DNA of 48,147 nt from Fidelibacterota bacterium 408169 (GCA_002256485.1 NNSG01000013.1:1-48147); one strand, 5' to 3'. Shown: positions 33,385 to 41,149, counted from the stretch's first letter. Numbers and translations are program-made. Notes: generated by a model from the letters alone, not told the origin.

Positions 33385-34506
33385 CTAATGGTAGCGAACT
33401 TCGCCGCCGGGAAGGCTACCAACAATACCTTTTACAAGATAATATTGGCTTAATAATTCATCGTCCGTTGGTGTTACACCAGTTGGGATTACAATATTTC
33501 CACTTTGATCATGTATTTCACCCCCAAAAACAGCAAATTTTCCATCAAGTATTTCCTGTTTCTTGGCTTCAATTTTTGCAATCACATCTTCAGGGACCAT
33601 TTTACCAAAAGGAGATAATCCAACCACTCCTTCTTTAAGTCCCCACCAAATAGATTCCGGTTCCCAAGTACCTTCATGTAGATCTTTTGCTAAACTGTTT
33701 AATATTGGTGACCAATCCCAAACAGCTGAAACCAAATGTGCCTTGGGGGCGAATTTGGTCATATCAGAATTGTATCCTGTAGAGTACAGTCCTTTTCTCT
33801 GGGCAACCTGTTGAACAGCGGGAGAATCTTGATCCTGGCCCAATACATCTGCTCCTATTGCTACAAGGCTTTCTGCACCTTCTCTTTCTCGAGGAGGATC
33901 AAACCAGGAATTCGTCCAAACTACATGTACTTTTACATCTGGGTTTACAGCTTGAGCACCTAATGCCCAAGCATTAACATTGCGAATAACTTCAGGAATA
34001 GGATGAGCTGCTACAATGCCAAGAATATTGGATTCTGTCATTGCACCTGCTGCCATACCTGCCAAGTACATAGCATCATGTACACGGCCAAAATAATTGC
34101 CCATATTTTCACTGGTAAGAAAACCGGAGCAATGCTGAAAAACAGCGTTTGGAAAACGGCGTGCAACATTTAATGTTGGATCAGCATATCCATAACTTGT
34201 AGTAAATATGAGATTAAAACCCTTTCGAGCAAATTCCATAATGACTCGTTCAGATTCACCTTCGGGTACGGATTCTATAAAAGCCGTCTTTTTTACATAG
34301 GGAAGCTTCCCCAATGCTTTTCGTCCTTCATTATGCATGTATGACCAACCGCCGTCACCGACAGGTCCTACCAGCACGAATGCTGCTTTAATATCACCCG
34401 GTTTTCCCGGTGCAGCCATATCGCCTGCTTGTACTTGCATCAATGGGATTAATAGAAAAATCCCTGTGATACTGCTTATGATAAACTTTTTAAGATTATT
34501 TTTCAT
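33385..34506 (-). CDS. BMP-family periplasmic purine/nucleoside-binding protein
   Basis: The 373-residue protein starts with a Sec signal peptide (KKFIISSITGIFLLIPLMQVQA, cleavage near residue 27). There is no lipobox cysteine, unlike many Gram-positive BMP proteins, so it is probably free in the periplasm. Family motifs include AFVLVGPVGDGGWSYMHNEG, FTTSYGYADPTLNVA, VAAHPIPEVIRNVNAWALGAQ, VVWTNSWFDPPREREGAESL and GADVLGQDQDSP. It is close to purine nucleoside receptor/NMB-type members that cluster with xanthine dehydrogenase genes. It is the first ABC gene and lies 36 nt downstream of the porin gene. Confidence 0.9.
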   Translation of the reverse strand: MKNNLKKFIISSITGIFLLIPLMQVQAGDMAAPGKPGDIKAAFVLVGPVGDGGWSYMHNEGRKALGKLPYVKKTAFIESVPEGESERVIMEFARKGFNLIFTTSYGYADPTLNVARRFPNAVFQHCSGFLTSENMGNYFGRVHDAMYLAGMAAGAMTESNILGIVAAHPIPEVIRNVNAWALGAQAVNPDVKVHVVWTNSWFDPPREREGAESLVAIGADVLGQDQDSPAVQQVAQRKGLYSTGYNSDMTKFAPKAHLVSAVWDWSPILNSLAKDLHEGTWEPESIWWGLKEGVVGLSPFGKMVPEDVIAKIEAKKQEILDGKFAVFGGEIHDQSGNIVIPTGVTPTDDELLSQYYLVKGIVGSLPGGEVRYH

Positions 34507-34542
34507 TTTTAATACCTCTAAATAAAGGGTTAATTGTCCACA

Positions 34543-35970
34543 CTAAAATAAGTAAACGAGCCTACACATAAAGATCTTAATATCTTCTGCTGCTTCATCA
34601 CCCGCAGGATTCTGAATTACGGTAAAACCAGGAATTACATCCATTCCCGGTGACAATTGATGACGCCAGAAAAATTCGATCCGTTGTTCATCTCCTGAAA
34701 TATAATCACTAATCCTCGGAGCAAACCTTGCATCAACTTGGATAGGTCCATCTGCCCAATTTGGGTCCATTAATGACATACCTGGATCATCAAGAGTTGT
34801 TGCTTCATGGGAGGTTATTTTCGCCCAACCAATTCCAAAATAGTCTTCAGCAATAAAGCCGAATCCATTAGGTGAATACGTAATTCCTGCACCGATTTTA
34901 GATTTATTTCCTGTAAGTGAATAATTGATTGGATTTGCTTCTGCTTCATCATAGATGAAGTAAGCCATAATACCGCCGATACCTGTATTGGGGGTAATTT
35001 CATGATCAATATTGATAAACCAAGCAGACGCTGGATTGTCATCAATTGCAAGGGCACTGTTCCAAACTTGTCCGTATCCTGCTCTCCATCCACCTTTTAA
35101 ACCCATAAAATGAGAATAATATCCAACTTGAGCATAAGCTGCATTATAATCTGTATGTTCCTTTCCTGCTACTCCCACTTCAGGTGGGCTGTTAAAACCA
35201 GGGCCAGATAATGGACCGCCTGTATTCATTACGTCATTAATATCAGATGTGTGCCAACCAACTTCCAATGACAACAATTTACTTGTCATACGTCCGGCCA
35301 CACCCCAAACTGAAGGAGTTGCAGTAATAAGAGTTGGTGTAAAAGAATCTCCTGTGTAGCCGATAGTACCCACAAAAGCCCTGTCTTCATAAGCAACAGC
35401 ATTATTGTTAGTGATACCTACCGCACCTGTGAAATATTGATCCAATGGAAAGTGCTCAAAAATATCATATAGACCTGCAACAACTTCGTAGGAAGTTGCA
35501 CCCGGTATAGGTTTCCAGTAAATATTTGCTTTTTCAAGTGTTACACCGGGTATATTTGCTCCAGCTTCCATCTGTCTATCTGAAGAAACTGTATTTATAA
35601 TATCCCAGGTGGGCCTGAATTGATTCAAGTTGTCGGGTGCAAAGGGTAAAATATTATATGGACCATGAGCGGACACAAATCCTATAGTTGCTTTAAGAGT
35701 TTGCCATTCTTGAAACGTGATTTCTGCTCTTAACCTAGCACGATAGGGCAGCATAAGGACACTTCCATTTTCAATTTCTGTCCCTGCGAATGAAACAATT
35801 CCAAATTCATCTAAAAATGGTTCACCCGCTGGCAAATACTGAGGCGCCAAATGAAATCCGCCATGAAAGTTGATTTTGGGTTGGGAGTATATTGGATTAA
35901 GAAGAAAGATAATTGTTAAAATGGGAACAAAAACCATCTTGCTTATCCAAGTGAACTTTTTGTTTAACAT
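34543..35970 (-). CDS. Outer-membrane porin of the purine uptake module
   Basis: The 475-residue protein has a signal peptide (cleavage after about residue 30, IYSQ) and alternating aromatic beta-strand segments through to a terminal phenylalanine (MCRLVYLF), typical of outer-membrane barrels. Parts resemble carbohydrate-selective OprB-like porins (VEKANIYWKPIP-type and DYFGIGWAKI segments, and a late EFFWRHQLSPGMDVIPGFTVIQNP block, close to OprB C-termini). It has a strong AAGGAG site 9 nt before ATG. Position upstream of the BMP/ABC genes suggests passage of purines or nucleosides; this is inference, since the family is known mainly for sugars. Confidence 0.75.
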   Translation of the reverse strand: MLNKKFTWISKMVFVPILTIIFLLNPIYSQPKINFHGGFHLAPQYLPAGEPFLDEFGIVSFAGTEIENGSVLMLPYRARLRAEITFQEWQTLKATIGFVSAHGPYNILPFAPDNLNQFRPTWDIINTVSSDRQMEAGANIPGVTLEKANIYWKPIPGATSYEVVAGLYDIFEHFPLDQYFTGAVGITNNNAVAYEDRAFVGTIGYTGDSFTPTLITATPSVWGVAGRMTSKLLSLEVGWHTSDINDVMNTGGPLSGPGFNSPPEVGVAGKEHTDYNAAYAQVGYYSHFMGLKGGWRAGYGQVWNSALAIDDNPASAWFINIDHEITPNTGIGGIMAYFIYDEAEANPINYSLTGNKSKIGAGITYSPNGFGFIAEDYFGIGWAKITSHEATTLDDPGMSLMDPNWADGPIQVDARFAPRISDYISGDEQRIEFFWRHQLSPGMDVIPGFTVIQNPAGDEAAEDIKIFMCRLVYLF

Positions 35971-36026
35971 CTTTGAATCTCCTTGGTTTTTTATTTTTTA
36001 AAAATATCCATGTTTTCAAATCAGGC

Positions 36027-36057
36027 AAAAAAAAGGTCGGCGCTCGTGCCTGACCTT
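36027..36057 (-). terminator. Terminator hairpin in the porin leader (attenuator candidate)
   Basis: Plus-strand AAGGTC (36033-36038) pairs with GACCTT (36052-36057), with an inner GGC/GCC stem. On the minus strand it is followed by T8. No minus-strand gene ends upstream of it, so it does not serve as an ordinary 3' terminator; it stands about 57 nt before the porin ATG. Confidence 0.75.
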
Positions 36058-36060
36058 ATT

Positions 36061-36080
36061 TTCCATTCCTGAATGGATAC
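36061..36080 (-). promoter_or_regulatory. Conserved 20-nt leader element, copy 2
   Basis: Minus-strand GTATCCATTCAGGAATGGAA, with palindrome TCCATTC-AG-GAATGGA at 36062-36077, is identical to 29646-29665. It lies 3-4 nt from a terminator hairpin, in the divergent gap between the porin and yqeC. As a DNA operator it could act on both directions; as RNA it would be the upstream stem of an attenuator. Confidence 0.7.
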
Positions 36081-36254
36081 AAAACGTTATAGAACGTACT
36101 TTTATATTTAATAATGCTACAAGAAAAATATTTAGGATAATAGGATAGAAATATACAATTAATTACATAATCTAAAATAATTCTGGTCTATTAATAAAAT
36201 TGAGAATTATTTATTAAAAAAGAATCCATTGATAAAACTACGTTAATTTTAACT

Positions 36255-36986
36255 ATGAAATTCTCCAATCTTCTTTCAAAAAACACAACCGATAAAAGTA
36301 AACTGATTATTGCTTTATTTGGTGGGGGAGGAAAAACATCTTTACTGTATCAACTTGGTATAGAATTCACACAAGAGTATGATAGAGTATTGCTTACTTC
36401 TATAGTGAAAGCCGGACCTTCACCAGATATTCCAATCGTTCTTTCAAAACCAAAAAACAGTATAGAAAATTTATTTGTTGATCATAAACCCCTGTATCTT
36501 TTAAAAGAAAAAATCAGCACATTCAAATATAAAGGATTTGAATCCATTGAGTTAAGGAATTTTTATTTGAAAACTGATATTACTATATTTGAAAGTGATG
36601 GTTCTAGAAATTTACCTTTAAAGGTTCACAGCGAATGGGACCCTGTTGTTCCAGATTTTGCCACTCATGTGATTATCGTTATTGGAGCTGATGTAATAAA
36701 TACAAAACTTGTTGACGGCAAAGTACACAGGTCCGATCAGTTTAAATCTCTTTGGGAAATTGAAGATGATACTCTCATTGATATACCATTGATAACAAAA
36801 GTTGTAACGGATAAAAAAGGATATCTTTCAAAAATACCTGAAGGAATCGAAACAGTTTACTTCGTTAATAAAGCGAATACATATCATGGTCAAGCAAGTA
36901 ACTTGGCTCATTCGATAAGATCTAAATCGAATGCTTCAGTATTTTATGGAAATGTGTTTGAAAATTGGTGGAAACAAGTAAAGTAG
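36255..36986 (+). CDS. yqeC: YqeC, selenium-dependent molybdenum hydroxylase maturation protein
   Basis: The 243-residue protein has an N-terminal P-loop-like turn (LFGGGGKTSLLYQL, about 21-34) and the later FESDGSRNLPLKVHSEWDPVVP block with VIGADVI, both typical of YqeC. By comparative genomics the family is tied to selenium as a labile cofactor in molybdenum hydroxylases, along with SelD and YqeB. The gene overlaps yqeB by 22 nt and diverges from the porin/import operon across a 284-bp regulatory gap. Its exact biochemical step is not established. Confidence 0.85.
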   Translation: MKFSNLLSKNTTDKSKLIIALFGGGGKTSLLYQLGIEFTQEYDRVLLTSIVKAGPSPDIPIVLSKPKNSIENLFVDHKPLYLLKEKISTFKYKGFESIELRNFYLKTDITIFESDGSRNLPLKVHSEWDPVVPDFATHVIIVIGADVINTKLVDGKVHRSDQFKSLWEIEDDTLIDIPLITKVVTDKKGYLSKIPEGIETVYFVNKANTYHGQASNLAHSIRSKSNASVFYGNVFENWWKQVK

Positions 36987-37801
36987 ATAAATTGAAAATA
37001 ACCAAACCAAAACTATTAATCTGGATTCGTGGAGCTGGTGAGATTGGAAGTGCCACTGCTGTTTCTCTTTGGAAATCCGGGTTCAATGTTATAATTAGTG
37101 AAATTAATCCTCCTTTAGCCATTCGCCGATCCGTTACTTTTAGTGATGCAATTGTAGATGGTAAAACGACTGTTGCCGGTATACACGCGAAGCATATTCA
37201 ATTAAATCCATTCGATAATAAATTTCAAACGAATTATATCCCAGTTTATCTTGACAATCCTGTAAAAATACGATCCCTTTCTCCAACAATTCTAATTGAT
37301 GCTAGGATGATTAAAACTTACAATGAAGATTATCGAAATTGGGCTGATTATGTTATAGGATTTGGACCCGGATTTTCTACTTCCTCGAATTGTCATACTG
37401 TAATTGAAACAATGCGGGGACACAATCTTGGAGAAATTATATTTGATGGTTCGGCAATGAAAGATACCCTTATTCCCGGAACCATTGGCGGGGAATCAAA
37501 AAGACGTGTTCTTTATGCAGAGTCGGAAGGCTATCTAAAATGGAGTGTGAAATTTGGAGATATCGTTGAAGAAGGTGAATTAATGGGATTTATTGATTCC
37601 TCTGTTGAAATTCTGTCACCATTTTACGGAATGGTTCGCGGATTAATTCATCCGTCTGTCCAAATAAAACCTGGATTGAAAATCGCAGATGTTGACCCAA
37701 GAGGTAAAGAAATTGACTTTAGAAGCCTATCTGATAAAGCAAGAAGTCTGAGCAGAGCTGGATTAGAAGCAACTATGATTTTTTTGAAAAACCATCCGTA
37801 A
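36965..37801 (+). CDS. yqeB: YqeB, selenium-dependent molybdenum hydroxylase system protein
   Basis: The 278-residue protein has an N-terminal Rossmann-type WIRGAGEIGSATAVSLWKSGF segment, EINPPLAIRR, VIGFGPGFSTSSNCHTVIETMRGHNLGE, and a C-terminal KPGLKIADVDPRG segment. This is the pattern of the EF2563/YqeB family, a marker for the selenium-molybdenum cofactor trait. It overlaps yqeC and is followed 12 nt later by the xdhC-like gene. It implies that the host genome has selD, which is not in this window. Confidence 0.88.
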   Translation: MVETSKVDKLKITKPKLLIWIRGAGEIGSATAVSLWKSGFNVIISEINPPLAIRRSVTFSDAIVDGKTTVAGIHAKHIQLNPFDNKFQTNYIPVYLDNPVKIRSLSPTILIDARMIKTYNEDYRNWADYVIGFGPGFSTSSNCHTVIETMRGHNLGEIIFDGSAMKDTLIPGTIGGESKRRVLYAESEGYLKWSVKFGDIVEEGELMGFIDSSVEILSPFYGMVRGLIHPSVQIKPGLKIADVDPRGKEIDFRSLSDKARSLSRAGLEATMIFLKNHP

Positions 37802-37813
37802 TTTTCAACCCTA

Positions 37814-38812
37814 ATGGAAAAACGATTTTACCAGCAATTACTTGATTTTGATTTCAGTGAACCCAGCGCCCTTTGTACAGTTTTAGAATGGAAAGGATCT
37901 GTCCCCAGAAAAGATTATCCCATGATGTTAGTATGTAAATCCGGGAAAACCATTGGGACAATTGGCGGAGGCACCATGGAAAAAGAAGCAATCGAAAAAG
38001 CATTGGTATCCCTTGAAAATAATCAAACCTCACTCGATTCATTTGATTTCACAAACAATGATTTATCCAAAGATGGGGGACTTTGCGGCGGAACTGTCAA
38101 AGTTGCCGTTGAACCTTATACGAATGAAGTACAATCATTTTGGGCGGGATTATATGAGATGGAAAAGGAACAAACCTGGCTCACATCATATCATTTTCAA
38201 ACAAAAGAAATAACCCGACATTTGGTAGAATCTAGAAATGAAATTTCTGGTGTTTCTGTGGAAAAATTGGTTCAAGATAAAAAAAGTAAAACCATAGTTG
38301 AGGAAAATGCTATTCATCTATTTAGATACATTTCTCCTAGTCCAGTTCTTCATATTTTTGGCGGAGGTCATGTAGGTAAAGCTGTGGGAGAACTTGCTCA
38401 CTATATAGATATTGATATTACAATTTATGATGATCGTAAAGATTTTGTGAGTGAGGAAAGATTCCCCTTTGCAATATCTCGTTCGTTTGAACCTTTGAAA
38501 TCATATATAAATAACACACGTTTATCATCAAATGCCTTGGCTCTCGTAGCAACGCGAGGCCATCATCATGATTTAAAATTAATTCGATGGATATTAAAAA
38601 CTAATGCCCAATGGATCGGACTTGTAAGCAGTAAACGAAAATGGAAAATGCTATCTCAAGGGTTAAAAAAAGAAGGATTTACTCTAAAAGATTTAGAGCG
38701 GGTTCATGCACCTGTAGGATTGGATATCCATGCTCAAACAGTCCCGGAAATTGCCGTGAGCATTATAGGTGGAATTGTTGAATTTTTACGAACAACCAAA
38801 ACAAAGGATTAA
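37814..38812 (+). CDS. xdhC: XdhC/CoxI-family molybdenum cofactor maturation protein
   Basis: The 332-residue protein has an N-terminal XdhC/CoxI domain (CTVLEWKGSVPRKDYPMMLV, TIGTIGGGTMEKEAI, GGLCGGTVKVAVEPY with C91) and a C-terminal Rossmann domain (HIFGGGHVGKAVGELAH, TRGHHHDL, IGLVSSKRKW, HAPVGLDIHAQTVPEIAVSI). XdhC-type proteins hold the molybdenum cofactor and help convert it to its sulfurated (or selenated) form before insertion into xanthine dehydrogenase. It is the last clear gene of the yqeC-yqeB-xdhC unit. Confidence 0.9.
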   Translation: MEKRFYQQLLDFDFSEPSALCTVLEWKGSVPRKDYPMMLVCKSGKTIGTIGGGTMEKEAIEKALVSLENNQTSLDSFDFTNNDLSKDGGLCGGTVKVAVEPYTNEVQSFWAGLYEMEKEQTWLTSYHFQTKEITRHLVESRNEISGVSVEKLVQDKKSKTIVEENAIHLFRYISPSPVLHIFGGGHVGKAVGELAHYIDIDITIYDDRKDFVSEERFPFAISRSFEPLKSYINNTRLSSNALALVATRGHHHDLKLIRWILKTNAQWIGLVSSKRKWKMLSQGLKKEGFTLKDLERVHAPVGLDIHAQTVPEIAVSIIGGIVEFLRTTKTKD

Positions 38813-38819
38813 TGTTTTG

Positions 38820-38939
38820 TTGATAAAAAATGATCTAATAATCCACTCATGTGGAAAATGTCAAGAATATATTCGAATTACCGGGAAACAATTCACAGAA
38901 GTCCAACCAAACAACCGTAAAAGATTAAGTCGTTCTTAA
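38820..38939 (+). CDS. Possible 39-aa ORF with CxxC
   Basis: A TTG-initiated frame 7 nt past the xdhC stop reads 39 codons including HSCGKCQEYIRITGKQF and a basic C-terminus. AAAGGA lies upstream, but the spacing to TTG is long. The C-x2-C pair hints at a zinc or redox peptide. No family is recognised and it may be non-coding. Confidence 0.25.
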   Translation: MIKNDLIIHSCGKCQEYIRITGKQFTEVQPNNRKRLSRS

Positions 38940-38986
38940 CACAAAAGGGAGATTGTATTTACCCTGTGACCACAGGATTAGCTAGC

Positions 38987-39190
38987 TCATGAAAATCCCG
39001 ATGGTGCACCACAGGAATTACTGGGTGTAGCTGAACTTCCATTTGTGGATATACTTGGTGCAGACAGCATCCGTTTTGATTTTTTATCATTACATTTTGG
39101 ACATTTTATTTCCGAATCTGATTTGGAAAATGATACCAATTCATCAAATCGGTTTCCGCACGATTCACATCTATAATCATATACTGGCAT
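38987..39190 (-). CDS. FmdB-family zinc ribbon protein
   Basis: The 67-residue protein starts MPVYDYRCESCGNRFDEL and continues IKCPKCNDKKSKRML, so two CxxC pairs form the single zinc ribbon of the FmdB family. The tail is Ser/Gly-rich with one extra Cys. These proteins are proposed regulators or accessory factors; their role is unclear. It ends the redox operon. ATG at 39190 is preceded by a weak GAGAG site. Confidence 0.85.
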   Translation of the reverse strand: MPVYDYRCESCGNRFDELVSFSKSDSEIKCPKCNDKKSKRMLSAPSISTNGSSATPSNSCGAPSGFS

Positions 39191-39267
39191 AGTTAGTGCT
39201 CTCGTTTATTAATTTTTGATATTTCATTATTTATATTTTCTTTCTCAACCTGAGGATGGGGATTCTG

Positions 39268-39357
39268 TCATGTGGGAATACCTATTTTAGGAAAAATAAC
39301 TCTGTTTATAAAATACCACGCACCTAAAATAATGATGCCCAATAGAACATCATTCAT
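39268..39357 (-). CDS. Tiny membrane protein, UGA possibly read through
   Basis: ATG at 39357 overlaps the DUF302 stop (ATGA), strong support for translation. The 29 residues form one membrane helix (VLLGIIILGAWYFINRVIF) and a short tail, PKIGIPT, before UGA at 39270-39268. The same frame then runs 24 further sense codons to TAA at 39195-39193, 2 nt before fmdB's ATG. The extension is soluble and charged (QNPHPQVEKENINNEIS). If UGA is recoded the product is 54 residues with selenocysteine at position 30. A mini-stem CUCA-GGU-UGAG lies 13 nt after UGA. The plain 29-residue reading is the safe one. Confidence 0.5.
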   Translation of the reverse strand: MNDVLLGIIILGAWYFINRVIFPKIGIPT

Positions 39358-39740
39358 ACTGCGTCTACTGCTGTTTTCAGCCACAAATTGACTTGACCTG
39401 CAAGTTCATTTAAATCATCTCGACCGGTGACAGATAGCATTTTTTTTGCATTGATAGCTGATAACGTAACTGTTCCATCATCATTTTCCCAAATAGTTAC
39501 ATTGCAAGGTAATAATAATCCAATCTCCAATTCTTCAGACAAAGCTTGAAATGCTGTAGGTGGATGACACGCACCCAAGATTTTATATGGGCGGAAATCT
39601 TCATTTAATTTTTTCTTCAGTGTTTCATTCACTGCAATTTCAGTCAACACACCAAATCCTTGTTCCTGCAGAGTTTCTCTTATTTTTGTATCCACTTCAT
39701 CGAATGATTTATTAAGTATTCGTTGGTATCCATAATCCAT
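39354..39740 (-). CDS. DUF302 family protein
   Basis: The 128-residue protein is a full-length DUF302 domain: GYQRILNKSFDEVDTKIRETLQEQGFGVLTEIAV near the N-terminus, then YKILGACHPPTAFQALSEELEIGLLLPCNVTIWEND. The conserved CHPP and PCN motifs are present. It has no signal peptide. The function of the family is unknown, but it commonly sits with rhodanese and thioredoxin-type genes, as here. The ribosome binding site AAGGAGA overlaps the end of the DUF6132 gene. Confidence 0.88.
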   Translation of the reverse strand: MDYGYQRILNKSFDEVDTKIRETLQEQGFGVLTEIAVNETLKKKLNEDFRPYKILGACHPPTAFQALSEELEIGLLLPCNVTIWENDDGTVTLSAINAKKMLSVTGRDDLNELAGQVNLWLKTAVDAV

Positions 39741-39743
39741 ATT

Positions 39744-39920
39744 TTATTTCTCCTTATCTTTTTTACTTGGCCAACCCCAAACCAAACCAATTAATGCTCC
39801 ATAGATGGTACTGTTTAGAGGAGAACCGGTAATAGCACACCCATTCTTACAACCTATGAGCATATAATACAAATACCCTAATACAGCTCCTCCGGCTAAA
39901 AATAAAATTCGTTTATTCAC
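39744..39920 (-). CDS. DUF6132-like small membrane protein
   Basis: GTG at 39920 overlaps the rhodanese stop by 8 nt and opens 58 codons. The product has two membrane segments (ILFLAGGAVLGYLYYMLIG and LNSTIYGALIGLVWGW) around a CKNGCAITGSPLNS loop. The C-x3-C-A-I-T-x-S-P pattern matches DUF6132, a small membrane family common in FCB bacteria. It ends with a lysine-rich tail. It is probably part of a membrane sulfur/redox system with the neighbouring rhodanese; the function is unknown. Confidence 0.75.
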   Translation of the reverse strand: MNKRILFLAGGAVLGYLYYMLIGCKNGCAITGSPLNSTIYGALIGLVWGWPSKKDKEK

Positions 39921-40314
39921 CGGAAATAACGGGTCCTTGCCATTTATTCATGCCACCTGCAAGATTTACAGCATTATAGCCATGCTTAATTAATATGTTA
40001 GTTCCGGTTTTAGATCTGTTACCACTCCGACAATAAACGACTATTATTTTATCCTTATACTTTTTCAACTCATCAATCCGGCTTTCTAATTCTTGAATTG
40101 GAATAACAGGTGTATTGGGAATCGCTTTTGCAAGGTGTTCTTTTATCGTTCTTACATCCACAAAGACATAGTCTTTATTCCCATACAGTTCTACTCCTTT
40201 TGCGGATATAATAGTCGGTATTTCAATGTTCTTGCCTTCTTTATTATCATTGATAGAATTGTAGGCAAATCTACCCAGCACACCCATGAGTAGTATAATT
40301 ATTACTATTTTCAT
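39913..40314 (-). CDS. Membrane-anchored rhodanese
   Basis: The 133-residue protein has an N-terminal membrane anchor or signal (MKIVIIILLMGVLGRFAY) and one rhodanese domain: YVFVDVRTIKEH and the active-site loop VVYCRSGNRSKTG with Cys95, ending in LAGGMNKWQGP. It would carry sulfur as a persulfide on Cys95, probably on the periplasmic face. The ATG overlaps the anti-sigma stop (ATGA). Confidence 0.88.
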   Translation of the reverse strand: MKIVIIILLMGVLGRFAYNSINDNKEGKNIEIPTIISAKGVELYGNKDYVFVDVRTIKEHLAKAIPNTPVIPIQELESRIDELKKYKDKIIVVYCRSGNRSKTGTNILIKHGYNAVNLAGGMNKWQGPVISGE

Positions 40315-40559
40315 TTATACATTTCCAGTTTCAGAGATTTATATAGTCTTTTTTCCACATCAATGGGAAGATTTGTATTCACATCAATATTTTTAATCAA
40401 ATTAATCGTTTGCTTAACACTATCCAAATATATATGGCAATCAGGGCAATCTTTCATGTGCAGTGAGACTTCTGCAATGACTTCAGCATTCACATCTTTT
40501 CCCAATTGTTTTTGAACCAATTGTATAATTTTATCATCTTTTTTATGGATATGTTTCAT
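40311..40559 (-). CDS. Zinc-binding anti-sigma factor
   Basis: The 82-residue protein has HxxxCxxC (SLHMKDCPDC), the zinc anti-sigma signature, and a downstream helical segment. It has no membrane helix, so it is cytoplasmic. It overlaps the sigma factor gene by 1 nt. Zinc anti-sigma factors often release sigma on thiol oxidation, which fits the thioredoxin/rhodanese neighbourhood. The redox-switch role is inferred. Confidence 0.75.
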   Translation of the reverse strand: MKHIHKKDDKIIQLVQKQLGKDVNAEVIAEVSLHMKDCPDCHIYLDSVKQTINLIKNIDVNTNLPIDVEKRLYKSLKLEMYK

Positions 40560-41146
40560 TATGCATTTGCCTCAATACAATGGAGATTTTTTGCCATATT
40601 ATCTCTAAGAAAAAGCCTTGCTCTCATCAGTCGTACTTTGACATTTGATTCACTTAAATCAAGCATGTTAGCTGTGCGTTTAACGGATATTCCCTCCAAA
40701 TCTCTCATGACAAAAACAGTTCGATATGATTCAGGTAATTTTTCCAACGCTGCTTTCATACATGATTGGATGGATTCGTCTTTCCACATTTGATTTACTT
40801 CTTCCGGCCAGGAAAGTAATTGTGTACCGGTTAACGGTTCAAACTCCAACTCATCCAAGTCCATATCTGATTGCCGATTCTGTTTATCCCGAAGTTTTCC
40901 TAAAGCAATATTGGTTGCAATTCGATATAACCACGTTGATAAAGTAGAATTTTCTTTGAATGTGTCTAATTTTTGAATCATGATAAGGAATGTTTCCTGA
41001 AGCACATCTTCTGCTTCAGATTCATTCTGCATGAGCCTCAATCCTACATTATAAATATTAGAAGAATGTTGCTTTACCAATTCAGCCATTGCTGTTGAAT
41101 CACCTGATTTAGCTTGTTGTATTAATTCTTTTTCAATCTGTTCCAA
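40559..41146 (-). CDS. ECF RNA polymerase sigma factor
   Basis: The 195-residue protein has sigma region 2 (IYNVGLRLMQNESEAEDVLQETFLIMIQKLDTF, STWLYRIATNIAL) and region 4 (LEKLPESYRTVFVMRDLEGISVKRTANMLDLSESNVKVRLMRARLFLR). Length and order are normal. It lies 3 nt after the thioredoxin gene and is coupled to the anti-sigma factor. It likely controls this operon and other redox-stress genes. Confidence 0.93.
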   Translation of the reverse strand: MEQIEKELIQQAKSGDSTAMAELVKQHSSNIYNVGLRLMQNESEAEDVLQETFLIMIQKLDTFKENSTLSTWLYRIATNIALGKLRDKQNRQSDMDLDELEFEPLTGTQLLSWPEEVNQMWKDESIQSCMKAALEKLPESYRTVFVMRDLEGISVKRTANMLDLSESNVKVRLMRARLFLRDNMAKNLHCIEANA

Positions 41147-41149
41147 GTA

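Noticed and set aside
36027-36080. Guanidine-II (mini-ykkC) riboswitch, because the porin leader hairpin has an ACGA loop
   Set aside because: Only one hairpin has ACGA; the partner stem has loop UCAGGA, and the copy at 29613-29665 has no ACGR loop.
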